Under the pieces are notes generated by a model. It was not told where the DNA came from. It ran no database searches and saw nothing but the letters and a program-made list of their open reading frames with translations. Of a stretch of 64,000 nucleotides of DNA, positions 35,701 to 45,489 are shown piece by piece. Position numbers and translations under genes: made by a program. This stretch comes from Thamnaconus septentrionalis (taxonomy: Eukaryota > Chordata > Actinopteri > Tetraodontiformes > Monacanthidae). How positions within the stretch are numbered: the stretch's first letter is position 1; each line of letters starts with the position of its first letter. The stretch spans positions 3,517,501-3,581,500 of the forward strand of contig CM020513.1 of NCBI GenBank assembly GCA_009823395.1. Reading direction: 5' to 3'.

Positions 35701-38700
35701 TTCCTCTTGCTCGTCCTTCTTTTCTCTCTCCTCTTCCTCTTTCTCCTCTTTTTCCTCCTCCTCTTCCTCTTTCTCCTCCTCATCCTTCTTTTCCTCTTAC
35801 TTATCCCCGTCTTTTCCTCCTCCTCTTTCTTCTCTTCCTCCTCCTCCTTTTCCTCTTGCTCTTCGTCTTGCCCGTCCTCCCTCTTCTCCCTCCTCTTCCT
35901 CTTTCTCCTCCTCCTCTTTCTCCTCCTCTTCCTCTTTCTCCTCCTCATCCTCCTTCTCTTCTTCTTACTCCTCCTCTTTCTCCTCCTCATCCTCCTTCTC
36001 TTCTTCTTACTCCTCCCCGGCCTCTTCCTCCTCCTCTTTCTCCTCCTCATCCTCCTTCTCTTCTTCTTACTCCTCCCCGGCCTCTTCCTTCTCCTTCTCT
36101 TTCTTCTCTTCCTCCTTTTCCTCTTGCTCGTCCTCCTTTTCTCTCTCCTCTTCCTCTTTCTCCTCTTTTTCCTCCTCCTCTTTCTCTTTCTCCTCCTCAT
36201 CCTCCTTTTCCTCTTACTTATCCCCATCTTTTCCTCCTCCTCTTTCTTCTCTTCCTCCTCCTCCTTTTCCTCTTGCTCTTCCTCTTGCCCGCCCTCCTCC
36301 TCTTCCTCTTCCTCTTCCTCTTCCTCCTCTTCCCGCCACCACCAGTACATCCACCCCGCTGACGCGGTGAAGCTGGGCCAGGCCGAGCTGCTGGTCATAG
36401 ACGAGGCGGCCGCCATCCCGCTGCCCCTGGTGAAGAAGCTGCTGGGGCCGTACCTGGTCTTCATGGCCTCCACCATCAACGGGTCAGAAGTTGGAGAGAA
36501 TCGACGGACGCTCATGAAACCGGTGCTTTTCTGCCTCCGTGCCACCGATTACGTCACGTGACCGTGTCTCCGCCTCCGCACGCAGGTACGAAGGCACCGG
36601 CCGCTCGCTGTCCCTCAAACTGATCCAGCAGCTGAGGCAGCAGAGCGCCGACAGTCAGCTGAGCACGTCGGCGGAGAACAAGACCACCAGCACGGCCCGG
36701 CTCGCCGCAGGTCTGAACCCTCAGCGCCGCTCGCTCGCTCACTGGCGCGCTGCGCCGGCTCTGGCCGAGTCAAACCCGCAAGTGACGTGACTTTCTGTCC
36801 GAACGCAGCTCGCTCGCTGCACGAGGTCTCCCTGCACGAGTCCATCCGCTACGCCCCGGGAGACCCCGTGGAGAGGTGGCTCAACGACCTGCTGTGTCTG
36901 GACTGCTTGAACATTCCCAGGCTCATCTCCGGCTGCCCGCTGCCGCAGACCTGCGACCTGTATCCTAACTTATTAGCAGCGGCGTTTTGGGTTTTTCTCT
37001 TTTTCGTCGTTTAAGTTGCTTGCAAGGAGATGTTTGTGATTAAGACCACTTTTCAACTGGTGGAATCTCAGGACCCCTTTTTTTTTTTTCCTTATCATAA
37101 AGTTGTGACTCAAATTTATTCCACAAAATTAAAAAGGCTAACCCACTTTTTAAAAAAACAAAACAAAAACAAAAGGGAAACTTCCCACAAAGCCGCGACT
37201 GAATCAAAACAGCTCCACGATCCACTTTTGGACCACAACCCACCAGTTGAGAAACACTGATTTAAGAAGATGTGAAAATCAGGTCAGAGATCCTGCGTCA
37301 CTGCTGGAATCAAAAGCTTCTCCTGCTCACTGCTGGATTCACATCTTCAGAAAAAAAGCCTGTGTGCAGCCTCTGCCACAGCTTGATGCAGGTGTTGCGT
37401 AGCACCGCCGTTGCTTCAGAAATGATTTCTCGGTTTCTCCCTGCGAGCCAAACATGTTGCAGTCCTCAGCGCCTCACTGTCCAGATACTATGTGAACAGA
37501 GACACTTTGTTCTGCTACCACAAGGCTTCCGAGGCATTCCTGCAGAGGCTGATGGCTCTCTACGTGGCATCTCATTACAAGGTAAGCTGCTGGAGTTTTA
37601 CACCTGAACTTGCTGCTCTCCTGTTTCTGCTTCTATTTGCTGATTTTCTTTTCTCCTCTCGGGTTCCAGAATTCACCTAACGACCTGCAGTTGCTCTCCG
37701 ACGCTCCGGCCCATCACCTCTTCTGCCTCCTGCCACCGGTGCCGCCCTCACAGAACTCGCTACCTGAAGTCCTGGCTGTGGTCCAGGTGAGAGCGACTGC
37801 TTCCAAATCACCAATGAACCGACAATGTTTGCAAAACTGTCTCCTCACAAAACATGTTCCCCGTCTTTTATCAATGCAGCAGCCATATGATTATATTTTC
37901 TTGAAGGTTCTGTCCCCTGAATGTTGTTGCTGATGTCTAGCCGCTGGTCTCCGGTTCCTCAGGTGTGTCTGGAGGGAGAAATATCTCGGCAGTCTATCCT
38001 CAGCAGTCTGTCCAGAGGAAAGAAAGCCTCCGGGGACCTTATTCCCTGGACGGTGTCGGAACAGGTGCTGTCCAACTGTCCAAAGCCCTTTGAATTCAAC
38101 AAGTTAATCAGCACCAATGAGATTTTCTTTTGACAACAACTCTCCTCCGAATTGCGTCTCAACAGTTCCAAGACTCTGATTTCGCCAGCCTGTCCGGAGG
38201 CCGAGTGGTGAGAATCGCGGTCAACCCAGACTACCAAGGGGTAAAAGCTTCAGAACCTTAATCTCGTCACATTTGAAATTAATCTGCCTGAGCTTTGTGT
38301 AACCCGTCCACATCCCTGTCCCACCTAGATGGGCTACGGCTCCAGGGCTCTGCAGCTGCTGCAGATGTACTACGAGGGGAAGTTCCCCACCATGGACGAG
38401 AGTTCAAAGTCCAGCCGCGGGGAGATCACCTCCGTCAGCAGCGAGGTGAGAGTCGCCAGCATCAAGCCTGAGCTGCAGACTGGACCTGGATCCATCTCCT
38501 AAAGAGCCAATAGAAAGTGTTTGTTCAGGGGAGGCAAAGGTTGAAGGGCGATTGGACCAATCAGAGTTGTTTCTGCTGGTTTGGTGAACATGCTGCAACT
38601 TGTGGCTTCACAATGGTGCACAAGAGCAACTTTAGCAAAATCATCTTTCAGCATCCACGCTAGCGTCTACCCCATGCATGGCCAAACTACGGCCCGGGGG

Positions 38701-41401
38701 CCAGATGTGGCCCGTTAGGCTTTTAATCTGGCCGAACTTGAAGAAATTCTATTAATAGTAAGTAAGTCATAAAATAGCTGCATTTCATCCATTTGTTCAG
38801 TGTTTTAAGTCATTTCAATAAAGAGCTGAACACCGTGGACCTTAAAGCAACATGTTTTCCACATATCCCTCATGCATATTTGTCCTCCTATGAGGTGGGT
38901 CACCAAAACACTCCATCCATCTGCTGCTGCTCCGGCCCCTCTGCAAAAAAAATTTTAGAACCCACTGTGGCCGGACCAGTCAAAAAGTTTGCCCACCCCT
39001 GGTCTATGCCATCGGCTTGGATCAAATCACTTCCTGTGTATCATCCTCGTCTTCTTCCGTGGCTTTCAGGCTGGCGAGAAGCAGCAGCTGCTTCTAGGAT
39101 GTGATGTCTTTGTTTCTTCGTCTCTCAGGCCGTCAGCCTGCTGGAGGAAGTGATCACCCCACGGAAGGAGCTCCCTCCTCTGCTGCTGAAGCTCAGCGAG
39201 AGGAGGGCGGAGAGGCTGGACTACCTGGGAGTTTCTTACGGCCTCACCACTCAGCTGCTCAAGTACGACTCCTCTACTCAAAGAGGCGACGAGAGAACAC
39301 AAGATATATTCTTGAAGGTTTGACAGTGATTGATGCCATTTCTTTTGTGTCCTGGCAGGTTCTGGAAGAAGGCAGGCTACACTCCTGTGTACCTCAGACA
39401 AACCCCTGTGAGTGGAAGCGACGCGTTCGTCCTCGTCATTTTGTCATTTTGTCATTTTGACGTTTTTGTAAAAGCCGCTAATGTTTGCGTGTGCGGGTGT
39501 GTTCAGAATGACCTGACTGGAGAGCACTCCTGTGTGATGCTGAAGGAGCTGAACACGGACGAGGAGCCCGACCAGAGCCAGTGGCTGTCGGCCTTCTGGA
39601 AAGGCAAGCGGGCGACATTTTACTGAGCGCAATGCAAAGATGTGCACCATCTGACCAAGTCCTTCCTCTTCCTCTTCCTCTTCCTCTCCCCTTCCTGTTC
39701 TGCAGATTTCCGACGCCGCTTCCTGTCTCTGCTCTCCTACCAGTTCAGCAGCTTCCACCCGAGCCTGGCCCTGAGCATCCTGCAGAACAAAAAGTCCAAG
39801 GAGGAGAAAAGCAGTAAGATCTTCACTCCTGGACATCTTTCTTGTCGTTTTTCTTCATCCTTCCAAAGCTGAGGCGACTCTTTCCTCCCGCAGCTCTCAG
39901 CAGCTCTGAGCTGGCGGCGCAGTTCACCCCATACGACCTCAAACGCTTGGAGTTGTATTCGAGGAGCATGGTGGACTACCACCTGGTCATGGACCTGATC
40001 CCCAACGTGGCACGCATCTTCTTCCTCAAGCAGCTCGGTGACGTCTCTCTATCGGCCGCTCAGTGTGTGAGTCTTGCTTTGCTAGTTTTTGTTTGTCAAC
40101 TGATGAAACAAAAAAAAAAAGGTCGTCATCATCATCAGGACAGTTTCCAGCGATTGTTCTTCAGAGCAGGAAGAGAAGTTCTGGATTTGTTGTCTGACGC
40201 CTCTTCTCCCGCTCTGATGTTTCAGGCCTTGCTGCTGGGCATCGGGCTGCAGCACAAGTCTGTGGATCAGCTGGAGAAGGAAATTGAACTGCCGAGCTCG
40301 CAACTCATGGGCCTCTTCAACCGTCTCATCCGGAAGTTTGTGCAGGCGAGTCCGTCTTCAAGCCAGACAACAGAGAAAATGTTGTTTTTAAGGATTTAAA
40401 AAAAGAGAAATTCTCATTGTTTTGGCCTTTTCGACTGCAGGTTTTCACCAGCATCCAAGAAAAAGCCATCGAGGCAGAAATGGTGGCCACCAAAGATGTT
40501 TGCATGGAGCCGACCATCAGAAGTTTACAGGAAGATCTGGTGAGTGGTCTCACTCATCAGCATCAAGACATTAATGAGCTGCTGAAGAGCTGCTGTTTCA
40601 AACTTTACTAGAGATCTTTTGTTCCTCATCTTTAAACTGTAATTCTTTGAAACTACATAGATTTTGAACTGATACTGAATAAATTCTATTAAAATTTACA
40701 TTCAACATCTGTACACTGTCGGCACTTGAAAAACAGATGACACATCAGTATAGCAACTTGTGCACTTCCCATGTTTAAGATGAACTTTATGGAGAAGAAA
40801 TGTTTCAATCTGTTACTGACAGAATGAAGCAGCCAAGGAGTTTGAGGACAGACACAAACAGGATGTGGAGAAAATAAAGGAGATGGACCTGGAAGAGTGA
40901 GTGTGAAGGCCTGGGATGACCTCACCATAGTTCTGGGCTGTATTTTAATTTAAAGAAAAAAACAAAAAAAAACAAGTTGGCTAACAGATGGCAAAAATCT
41001 TTTCATCCACAGGTACAAGATCCGTGGAAATGAGGATGAATGGGACGAAGTGCTGAAGAAAGCAGGAAACTCATCCATCGTCAGCATCAAGAGGTAAAAG
41101 TGAAGAGAAAGAGTTTTCTTTTTGAGTTATGTGAAAACCAATGTATTTTTTTAGTCTGTTGTATTGTTTTGTTCCATTTACAATTTAACAATTGATGTAA
41201 GTGCACCTTGTGTTTCCTTTGATGTGGAAGGATGTTTGTAATGCTGTCTCCACCCCCCACAGCGACAAGAAGAGGAAGCTGGACGGAGGAAACGCTGCAA
41301 CCAGCAACGGAGGTCCAGCACTCGGGAAACTCAAGAAGAAAGACGCTCAGCACGGCAAATTTAAAAAGAACAAGCACGGCAAATTTGGAAAGAAACTGTG
41401 A
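32771..41401 (+). CDS. nat10: RNA cytidine acetyltransferase NAT10
   Basis: NAT10 uses acetyl-CoA and ATP to make N4-acetylcytidine in 18S rRNA, and in tRNA with THUMPD1; it is nucleolar. Coding exons: 32,771-32,885; 33,035-33,126; 33,210-33,381; 33,481-33,603; 33,694-33,755; 33,831-33,945; 34,041-34,148; 34,428-34,561; 34,642-34,735; 35,059-35,157; 36,346-36,482; 36,586-36,710; 36,809-36,959; 37,485-37,581; 37,670-37,786; 37,963-38,064; 38,166-38,240; 38,329-38,445; 39,129-39,262; 39,359-39,407; 39,507-39,603; 39,706-39,813; 39,894-40,066; 40,226-40,345; 40,441-40,539; 40,823-40,896; 41,013-41,093; 41,263-41,401. The sum is 3,109 nt, one base too many: the first exon carries an extra G near 32,864. 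Without it the protein has about 1035 aa (human 1025). A P-loop AARGRGKSAALG lies near residue 292, the Walker B-like VIDEAAA near 390, the GNAT motif GMGYGSRALQLL near 639-650, and a lysine-rich nuclear tail at the end. It has two GC-AG introns and one U12-type intron. Confidence 0.96.
32864..32866 (+). other. nat10: One-base surplus in nat10 first coding exon
   Basis: After FVVV the reading frame gives GRSWKRSG, but dropping one G of the GGG at 32,864-32,866 restores GDRGRDQ, the conserved family sequence, ending in phase at the donor CAG|GTGCGC. All downstream exons are in the restored frame. It is either an assembly or sequencing error in a short homopolymer or a real null allele. The integrity of the other 27 exons favours error. 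Confidence 0.8.
34177..34365. mobile_element. 189-bp MITE with TA target site
   Basis: In a nat10 intron, GCTGCGTTTCCAT at the left end and ATGGAAACACAGC at the right end form a terminal inverted repeat with one mismatch, flanked on both sides by TA (34,175-34,176 and 34,366-34,367). No coding capacity. The TA duplication points to a Tc1/mariner-type transposase in trans. Confidence 0.7.
35217..36335 (+). repeat. 1.1-kb polypyrimidine minisatellite in a nat10 intron
   Basis: Almost unbroken C/T on the transcribed-sense strand, mostly CTCCTCTTC-like words with rare purines. Longer units recur: one containing CTTCTTACTCCTCCCCGG (near 35,265, 35,590, 35,650, 36,010 and 36,070) and one containing CTTACTTATCCCC (near 35,800 and 36,210). 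Hence it grew by duplication of 50-200 nt blocks. It fills intron 35,158-36,345. Long Leu/Ser/Pro frames (plus) and Lys/Arg/Glu frames (minus) are composition artefacts, because a purine-poor strand cannot contain stop codons. Confidence 0.95.
36960..37484 (+). other. nat10: U12-type (minor spliceosome) intron of nat10
   Basis: The only phase-consistent junction joins GAC CT at 36,959 with A TAC TAT GTG at 37,485, which rebuilds the conserved LYYVNRD. The donor is then GTATCCTAAC, matching the U12 5' consensus RTATCCT and lacking the U2 GTRAGT and exonic AG. The acceptor is TGTCCAG. A branch site is less clear: GTCCTCAGC lies about 20 nt upstream of the acceptor and only loosely fits TTCCTTAAC. 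Confidence 0.75.
37046..37259. mobile_element. 214-bp hAT-like MITE
   Basis: The right end, read inward on the minus strand, is CAGTGTTTCTCAACTGGTGG and the left end is a decayed match (CCACTTTTCAACTGGTGG). Flanking 8-bp sequences GATTAAGA and ATTTAAGA agree at six of eight positions. It sits inside the U12-type nat10 intron and has no coding capacity. Confidence 0.6.
38665..39009. mobile_element. 329-bp hAT-family MITE with 8-bp target duplication
   Basis: The element (38,673-39,001) has ends CATGCATGGCCAAACT and, from the other side, CAGGGGTGGGCAAACT, which agree at 12 of 16 positions. Target copies are GTCTACCC (38,665-38,672) and GTCTATGC (39,002-39,009). The internal wording (ACGGCCCGGGGGCC, TGTGGCCC) is that of a hAT non-autonomous family spread across vertebrates. 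It lies in a nat10 intron. Confidence 0.75.
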
Positions 41402-41663
41402 ATGACAGCAGATGGGTCGAAGTGCGTACATGTGTGTGCGGGAAAGGTTCCAGTCAACTGCAAGACTTTGGACATCAGCGTCCCGACATTATTTCTATTT
41501 TAAGTACAAAACAGCACAGACATCCTTTTAGTTAAGAAACTCACTTTTTATACTAAAAATGTTTATCAGCATCACAAAGGCTTGTAAAAAGTTACTTTTT
41601 GTTACCATTTTAGATACAGAAAACTGAGGTATATGATTAATGCTTGACATTTCCCTGTACGAG
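41402..41663. other. Convergent 3' ends of nat10 and adal
   Basis: Only 262 nt separate the two stop codons. I see no canonical AATAAA for nat10 on the plus strand here, and only a weak TATAAA-like signal (minus strand, near 41,547) for adal. The two 3' UTRs therefore probably overlap, each running into the other gene. Confidence 0.5.
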
Positions 41664-44600
41664 TCACTGGAACACCTGAGGCTTCAGCTCCGCCCACTTG
41701 TTCCTGAGCTGCTGCTTCACAGCGTCTGGCGCGAAGGTGCAGTCGATGGCCTGTTGGGAGAGTTTCCACACGGCCTCGCGGCTCAGACCGAAGGTGGAGG
41801 CCGCCAGCTGGTATTCCTGAGACAAGTCTGTGGCAAAGACTCCTTTATCATCCGTCTGTAATGTGTCAAGGAATAAAAATAATTCATGGTCAGCCATTAA
41901 TTGCAAGCTCTGACTTTGACTCTGTTTCAGTGTAATCATTAATGTTTTGGCTAATGTGTAACTGAACACTCATCATCAGTACGAGGTACTTCTGCAAGAC
42001 TGCAAGTTGCCCCACTTAAATAGATGAGAGGTAAAAAATAAATTCAGGAAATCACATTGTATGATTTTCAAAGAATCTGTTTGTATAATGGTGCAAGAAT
42101 AAATATTTCGCACCAACAAACAAGCAAGAATTCTGGCGCTCACAGACCTGTTACTTCTTCATTAAGAAGCTTTGCTATCCTGCACTCGTTGCCTGTATTC
42201 ATGGCACCTGTTTGAAATAGTTATCTGTATAAATGACACCTGTCCACACCATTAAGCAATCAGACTGCAACCTCTCCACCATGGCCAAGACCAAAGAGCT
42301 GCCTAAGGACACCAGGGACAAGGTTGTACACCAGCACAAGACTGGGATGAGTCAATCAACAACAGGGAAGCAGCTTGGGGAGAAGAGATCAACTGTTGGA
42401 GCAATTATTAGAAAATGGAATAAATAGAAGATTAGTGACAGTCTCCCTCGCCTGGAGCTCCATGCAAGATCTCACCTTGTGGGGTACAAATGATCTTGAC
42501 AACGGTGAGGAAACAGCCCAGCACTACATGGGGGGGGGGGCTGGTCAATGACCGGTTCAGAGAGCTGGGACCACAGTAACAAAGGTTACCATTAGTAACA
42601 CACCAAGTCGTCATGGATTAAAATCTTGCAGTGCTGCAAAGGTCCCCCTGTTTAAGCCAGCACATGTCCAGGCCTATGTGGAGTTTGCCAGAGACCATCT
42701 GGATGATCCAGTGGAGGACTGGGACAACGTCGTGGTCAGATGAGACCAAAATGGAACTCTTTCATATAAACGCCACTCGCCCTGTTTGGAGGGGGAATAT
42801 TGCTTGGTTGCAGCTCAAGAACACTGACCCACTGTGAAGCATGGAGTTGGAAACATTATGCTTACAACTGATCCGTATTAAGAAAAGGATGAATGGGGCC
42901 ATGTATCGTGAGATTCTCGGCAAACGCCGCCTTCCATCAGTGAGAGCTTTGAGGATGAAACGTGGCTGGATCTTCCAGCATGACAATGATGCTGAACACA
43001 CCGTCCAGGTAACGAAGGAAGGGCTACGAAAAAAAGCATTTCAAGGTTCTGCAGAGGCCTAGCCACAGTAGCCAGTCTCCGGACCTCAATCCAACAGAGA
43101 ATCTGTGGAGGGAGTTGAAAGTCCATGTTGCTCAGCGACAGCCCCAAAACATCACAGCTCTGGAGAGGATCTGCATGGAAGACTGGGCCAAAATACCAGC
43201 TACAGTGTTTGCAAACCTGGTGAAGACCTACAGGAAACGTCTGACCTCTGTCACTGTCAACTAGGGTTAGATCACAAAGTATTGAGGCGAACTTCTGTTA
43301 TTGATCAAATACTCATTTTCTGCACCATTATACAAATAAATTCTTTACAAATTACACAATGTGATTTCCTGGGTTTGTTTTTTCCATTCAGTCTCACAGT
43401 TGAAATGCACCAATGATGAACATTAAAGACCTCATCTTTTTAAGTGCAACTTGCAGAATCGGTGGCTGCCAAATACTTTTTTTGCCCCACTGTATATTGG
43501 AACTGGTGATATCAGATGTTTTCTGGAAGAACTTACACAAATCACACATGGATGTCCCAGCTGGTACCAGTGATTAAAATGGTGTTTGGCGTAGCACGGT
43601 ACAGTTTGACCTTTGACGTTCGAGGTCAAACACAACTCTGCAAGAACGAGAGAGGCGACACATTAAAAACCCGCAGCAGCTCGGGACAACTGCAAGGCCT
43701 CAGTCTTACCGAGAGGTATGTTGTTCTTCAACACCTTCTGGACGAGATCCTCAGATCCACCGACTTCTGGGTGCAGAAATGTGCCATGGCCGATCCGGTC
43801 TGGAGGAAGATCCAACAGCAAGTCAGTCTCCTCCAGCTGCGACAGCACCTGGAGCAATTTTTGTTGTGTAAAGAGTCTATTAGTTCATGTGAGCAATAAA
43901 GTTCAATAAAAAAATGTTGTCGTCCTCCTACCTCTGAGAGGTGCAGCGACAGTTTCAGTCCACAGTTCTTGGCACTCTGCAGAGCAGGAAGCAGGTCTTT
44001 GCCATGTCCGACCTTCATGAATAGGAGCAACATGAGTAAAAGTCATCGCGCATCAAGTCCCAATATGAAACAACATTGTGTGACTGACCGTCGGATCTCC
44101 GCTGAGGTCGATTCCCACCACCAGCCCGTCGGACGACAGCATGAACTCCTCAGCCAGCTTCACCGTTTCCACGGCAACCTGCGCTCCATTTCTGCGATCA
44201 ATAGCCACCAGGAACCTTGTGTGTGTGTGGGGGTGGGGGAGGAGAAATCCCATTGAGATGGTGAAACATTTCCATCATGTTTTTTTCCATCATCATTTCT
44301 TTCTGTCATTATTCACACAAATTTCCCACAAATCAACATATTCGTGCCTACCTGACATCAATATCCACGTCCTCCTTTCTACACTGTTGTATGGCTTTCA
44401 GGACAGTTTCAACGTAACGTTTCTTCGTCAATCCTAGGGGGAGCAGATCAGAAACGTGTCGATAATTGCGATAACGATTCAGGTCATTGTCAAAGTTAAC
44501 AGCCTTGCCTGTGTTCTTCTCCTCCCGCGGGGTGCTCCTCAACTCCAGGTATTTGACGCCATCTGCGGCAAACTCCTTGATGACGTCTGTCGCCACCTGT

Positions 44601-45489
44601 GGGGAGTGGACAGTGAAAAAGTTTTGCGTTGTTGACGCTGCTAAGAGAAGATAAATGAAAGTGAACTGAAACAAAAATCAGTCCTCACCATCAGGATGTC
44701 CTCCTCTGTGTCGACCAGCTGATGGATGACCTTAAAGACCTGGAAACACCTGCAGACCATGCAATTACTATTGTTACTCAACCAACATTACTCACAACCA
44801 ACTACCAAACTATCTCCCATTTGACAAACATAAAGTTATTTTCTATATTAATCACTTACACTACACACATTGCATTACCTTTTCGTAGCTGTAATAATAA
44901 TTTCACTTGACATCCACAGAGATGTTTCAGTTTTAGGACGTTTCAGTTGGCAACAGGTTTCAAGTTTAGTTTCACAGGGGAAAAAATGCAGTAATTCTTT
45001 AAAGTCTCTATGAAAATGGTTAAATTAAGAGGGAGGGGAGGAGATGGAGTTCAATTCTGAGACCACTTTTACGTTGTGACAAAATTAAATAAGTTCAAAC
45101 CGATCATGAATCTTTTTTTTTTTCACCCCTTGAAAACTCTATCGCAAACCCTGATTTCAACTCTAATAAGGGGCTGTTACGCACTCATCCAGGGTCCTCC
45201 GCTGACCTTTCCCAATAGCGGTCATGCTTCGTTCGACATTCAGATGCGGTTTTCTGACGAGCAGCTTCTCGATGGTTTGGACGCTGACGGATCCGTTGAG
45301 GTGCGCGTGGAGCTCCTGGTGGGAACGACGACGCCACCGTTAGCAGGTAGTTCCCAACAAAGGTTTGAACTTTGTTTCATATTTCAGTTTAATATTGTGT
45401 TTCTACCCCCCGTTACAACTTGAGAGGATCTATTTCTGACTTACCACTTTCGGCAGCTCCCGATAAAATGCATCAGCTTCACAGTCCAT
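41664..45489 (-). CDS. adal: N6-methyl-AMP deaminase (adenosine deaminase-like, ADAL/MAPDA)
   Basis: ADAL is a cytosolic zinc hydrolase of the adenosine deaminase superfamily that converts N6-methyl-AMP to IMP, clearing products of m6A RNA turnover. Coding exons on the minus strand: 45,489-45,445; 45,315-45,185; 44,749-44,689; 44,596-44,509; 44,433-44,352; 44,215-44,089; 44,012-43,932; 43,848-43,710; 43,637-43,537; 41,855-41,664. Total 1,047 nt, 348 aa (human 355). Metal and catalytic residues are present: H18 and H20 in ELHAHLNG, H202 and E205 in LHLSE, H226 in DRIGHG, D287 in TDDKG. LRSTPR and SGDP motifs are also kept. The intron at 44,434-44,508 has a GC donor, 75 nt and no in-frame stop. 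The last intron (1.7 kb) is enlarged by a Tc1-like relic. Confidence 0.95.
41991..43492 (+). mobile_element. Tc1-like transposon relic in adal intron 9
   Basis: The right end carries the fish Tc1-type terminus, read inward on the minus strand as CAGTGGGGCAAAAAAAGTAT, followed by TA (43,493-43,494). A long inverted copy of the right flank, including AGGAAATCACATTGT and TTTGTATAATGGTGCA, is found near 42,045-42,095, so the element has long inverted repeats. The outermost 40 nt of the left end are missing. The length of about 1.5 kb suits a nearly full Tc1 element. It lies antisense to adal. Confidence 0.88.
42281..43263 (+). pseudogene. Broken Tc1-like transposase
   Basis: The frame opens with [16 protein letters not shown], an N-terminal helix-turn-helix typical of Tc1 transposases, and continues with [17 protein letters not shown] before a stop at 42,425-42,427. 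Later fragments in other frames include a WSDETK-like stretch (about 42,735), QHDNDAEHT (about 42,980), [15 protein letters not shown] (about 43,080) and a C-terminal KRLTSV (about 43,240). Several stops and frameshifts separate them, so it cannot make an active enzyme. Confidence 0.88.
44434..44508 (-). other. adal: 75-nt GC-AG intron of adal, stop-free and in frame
   Basis: Donor ACAG|GCAAGG and acceptor CCCTAG|GATTG join G|GA to give [18 protein letters not shown], matching the family. The intron is 25 codons long with no stop, so retention would add 25 residues between two conserved segments. No GT donor fits the phase. Confidence 0.8.

Noticed and set aside
34990..36545. Long Lys/Arg/Glu-rich frames on the minus strand
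   Set aside because: They are the complement of the polypyrimidine tract; composition alone removes stop codons.
35113..36561. 482-residue open frame on the plus strand
   Set aside because: It is nat10 exon, polypyrimidine intron and exon read straight through. Good donor and acceptor sites and family conservation mark the middle as intron. It is kept only as a retained-intron possibility.
42841..43416. Host gene in adal intron 9
   Set aside because: The open frames are fragments of a broken Tc1-like transposase.
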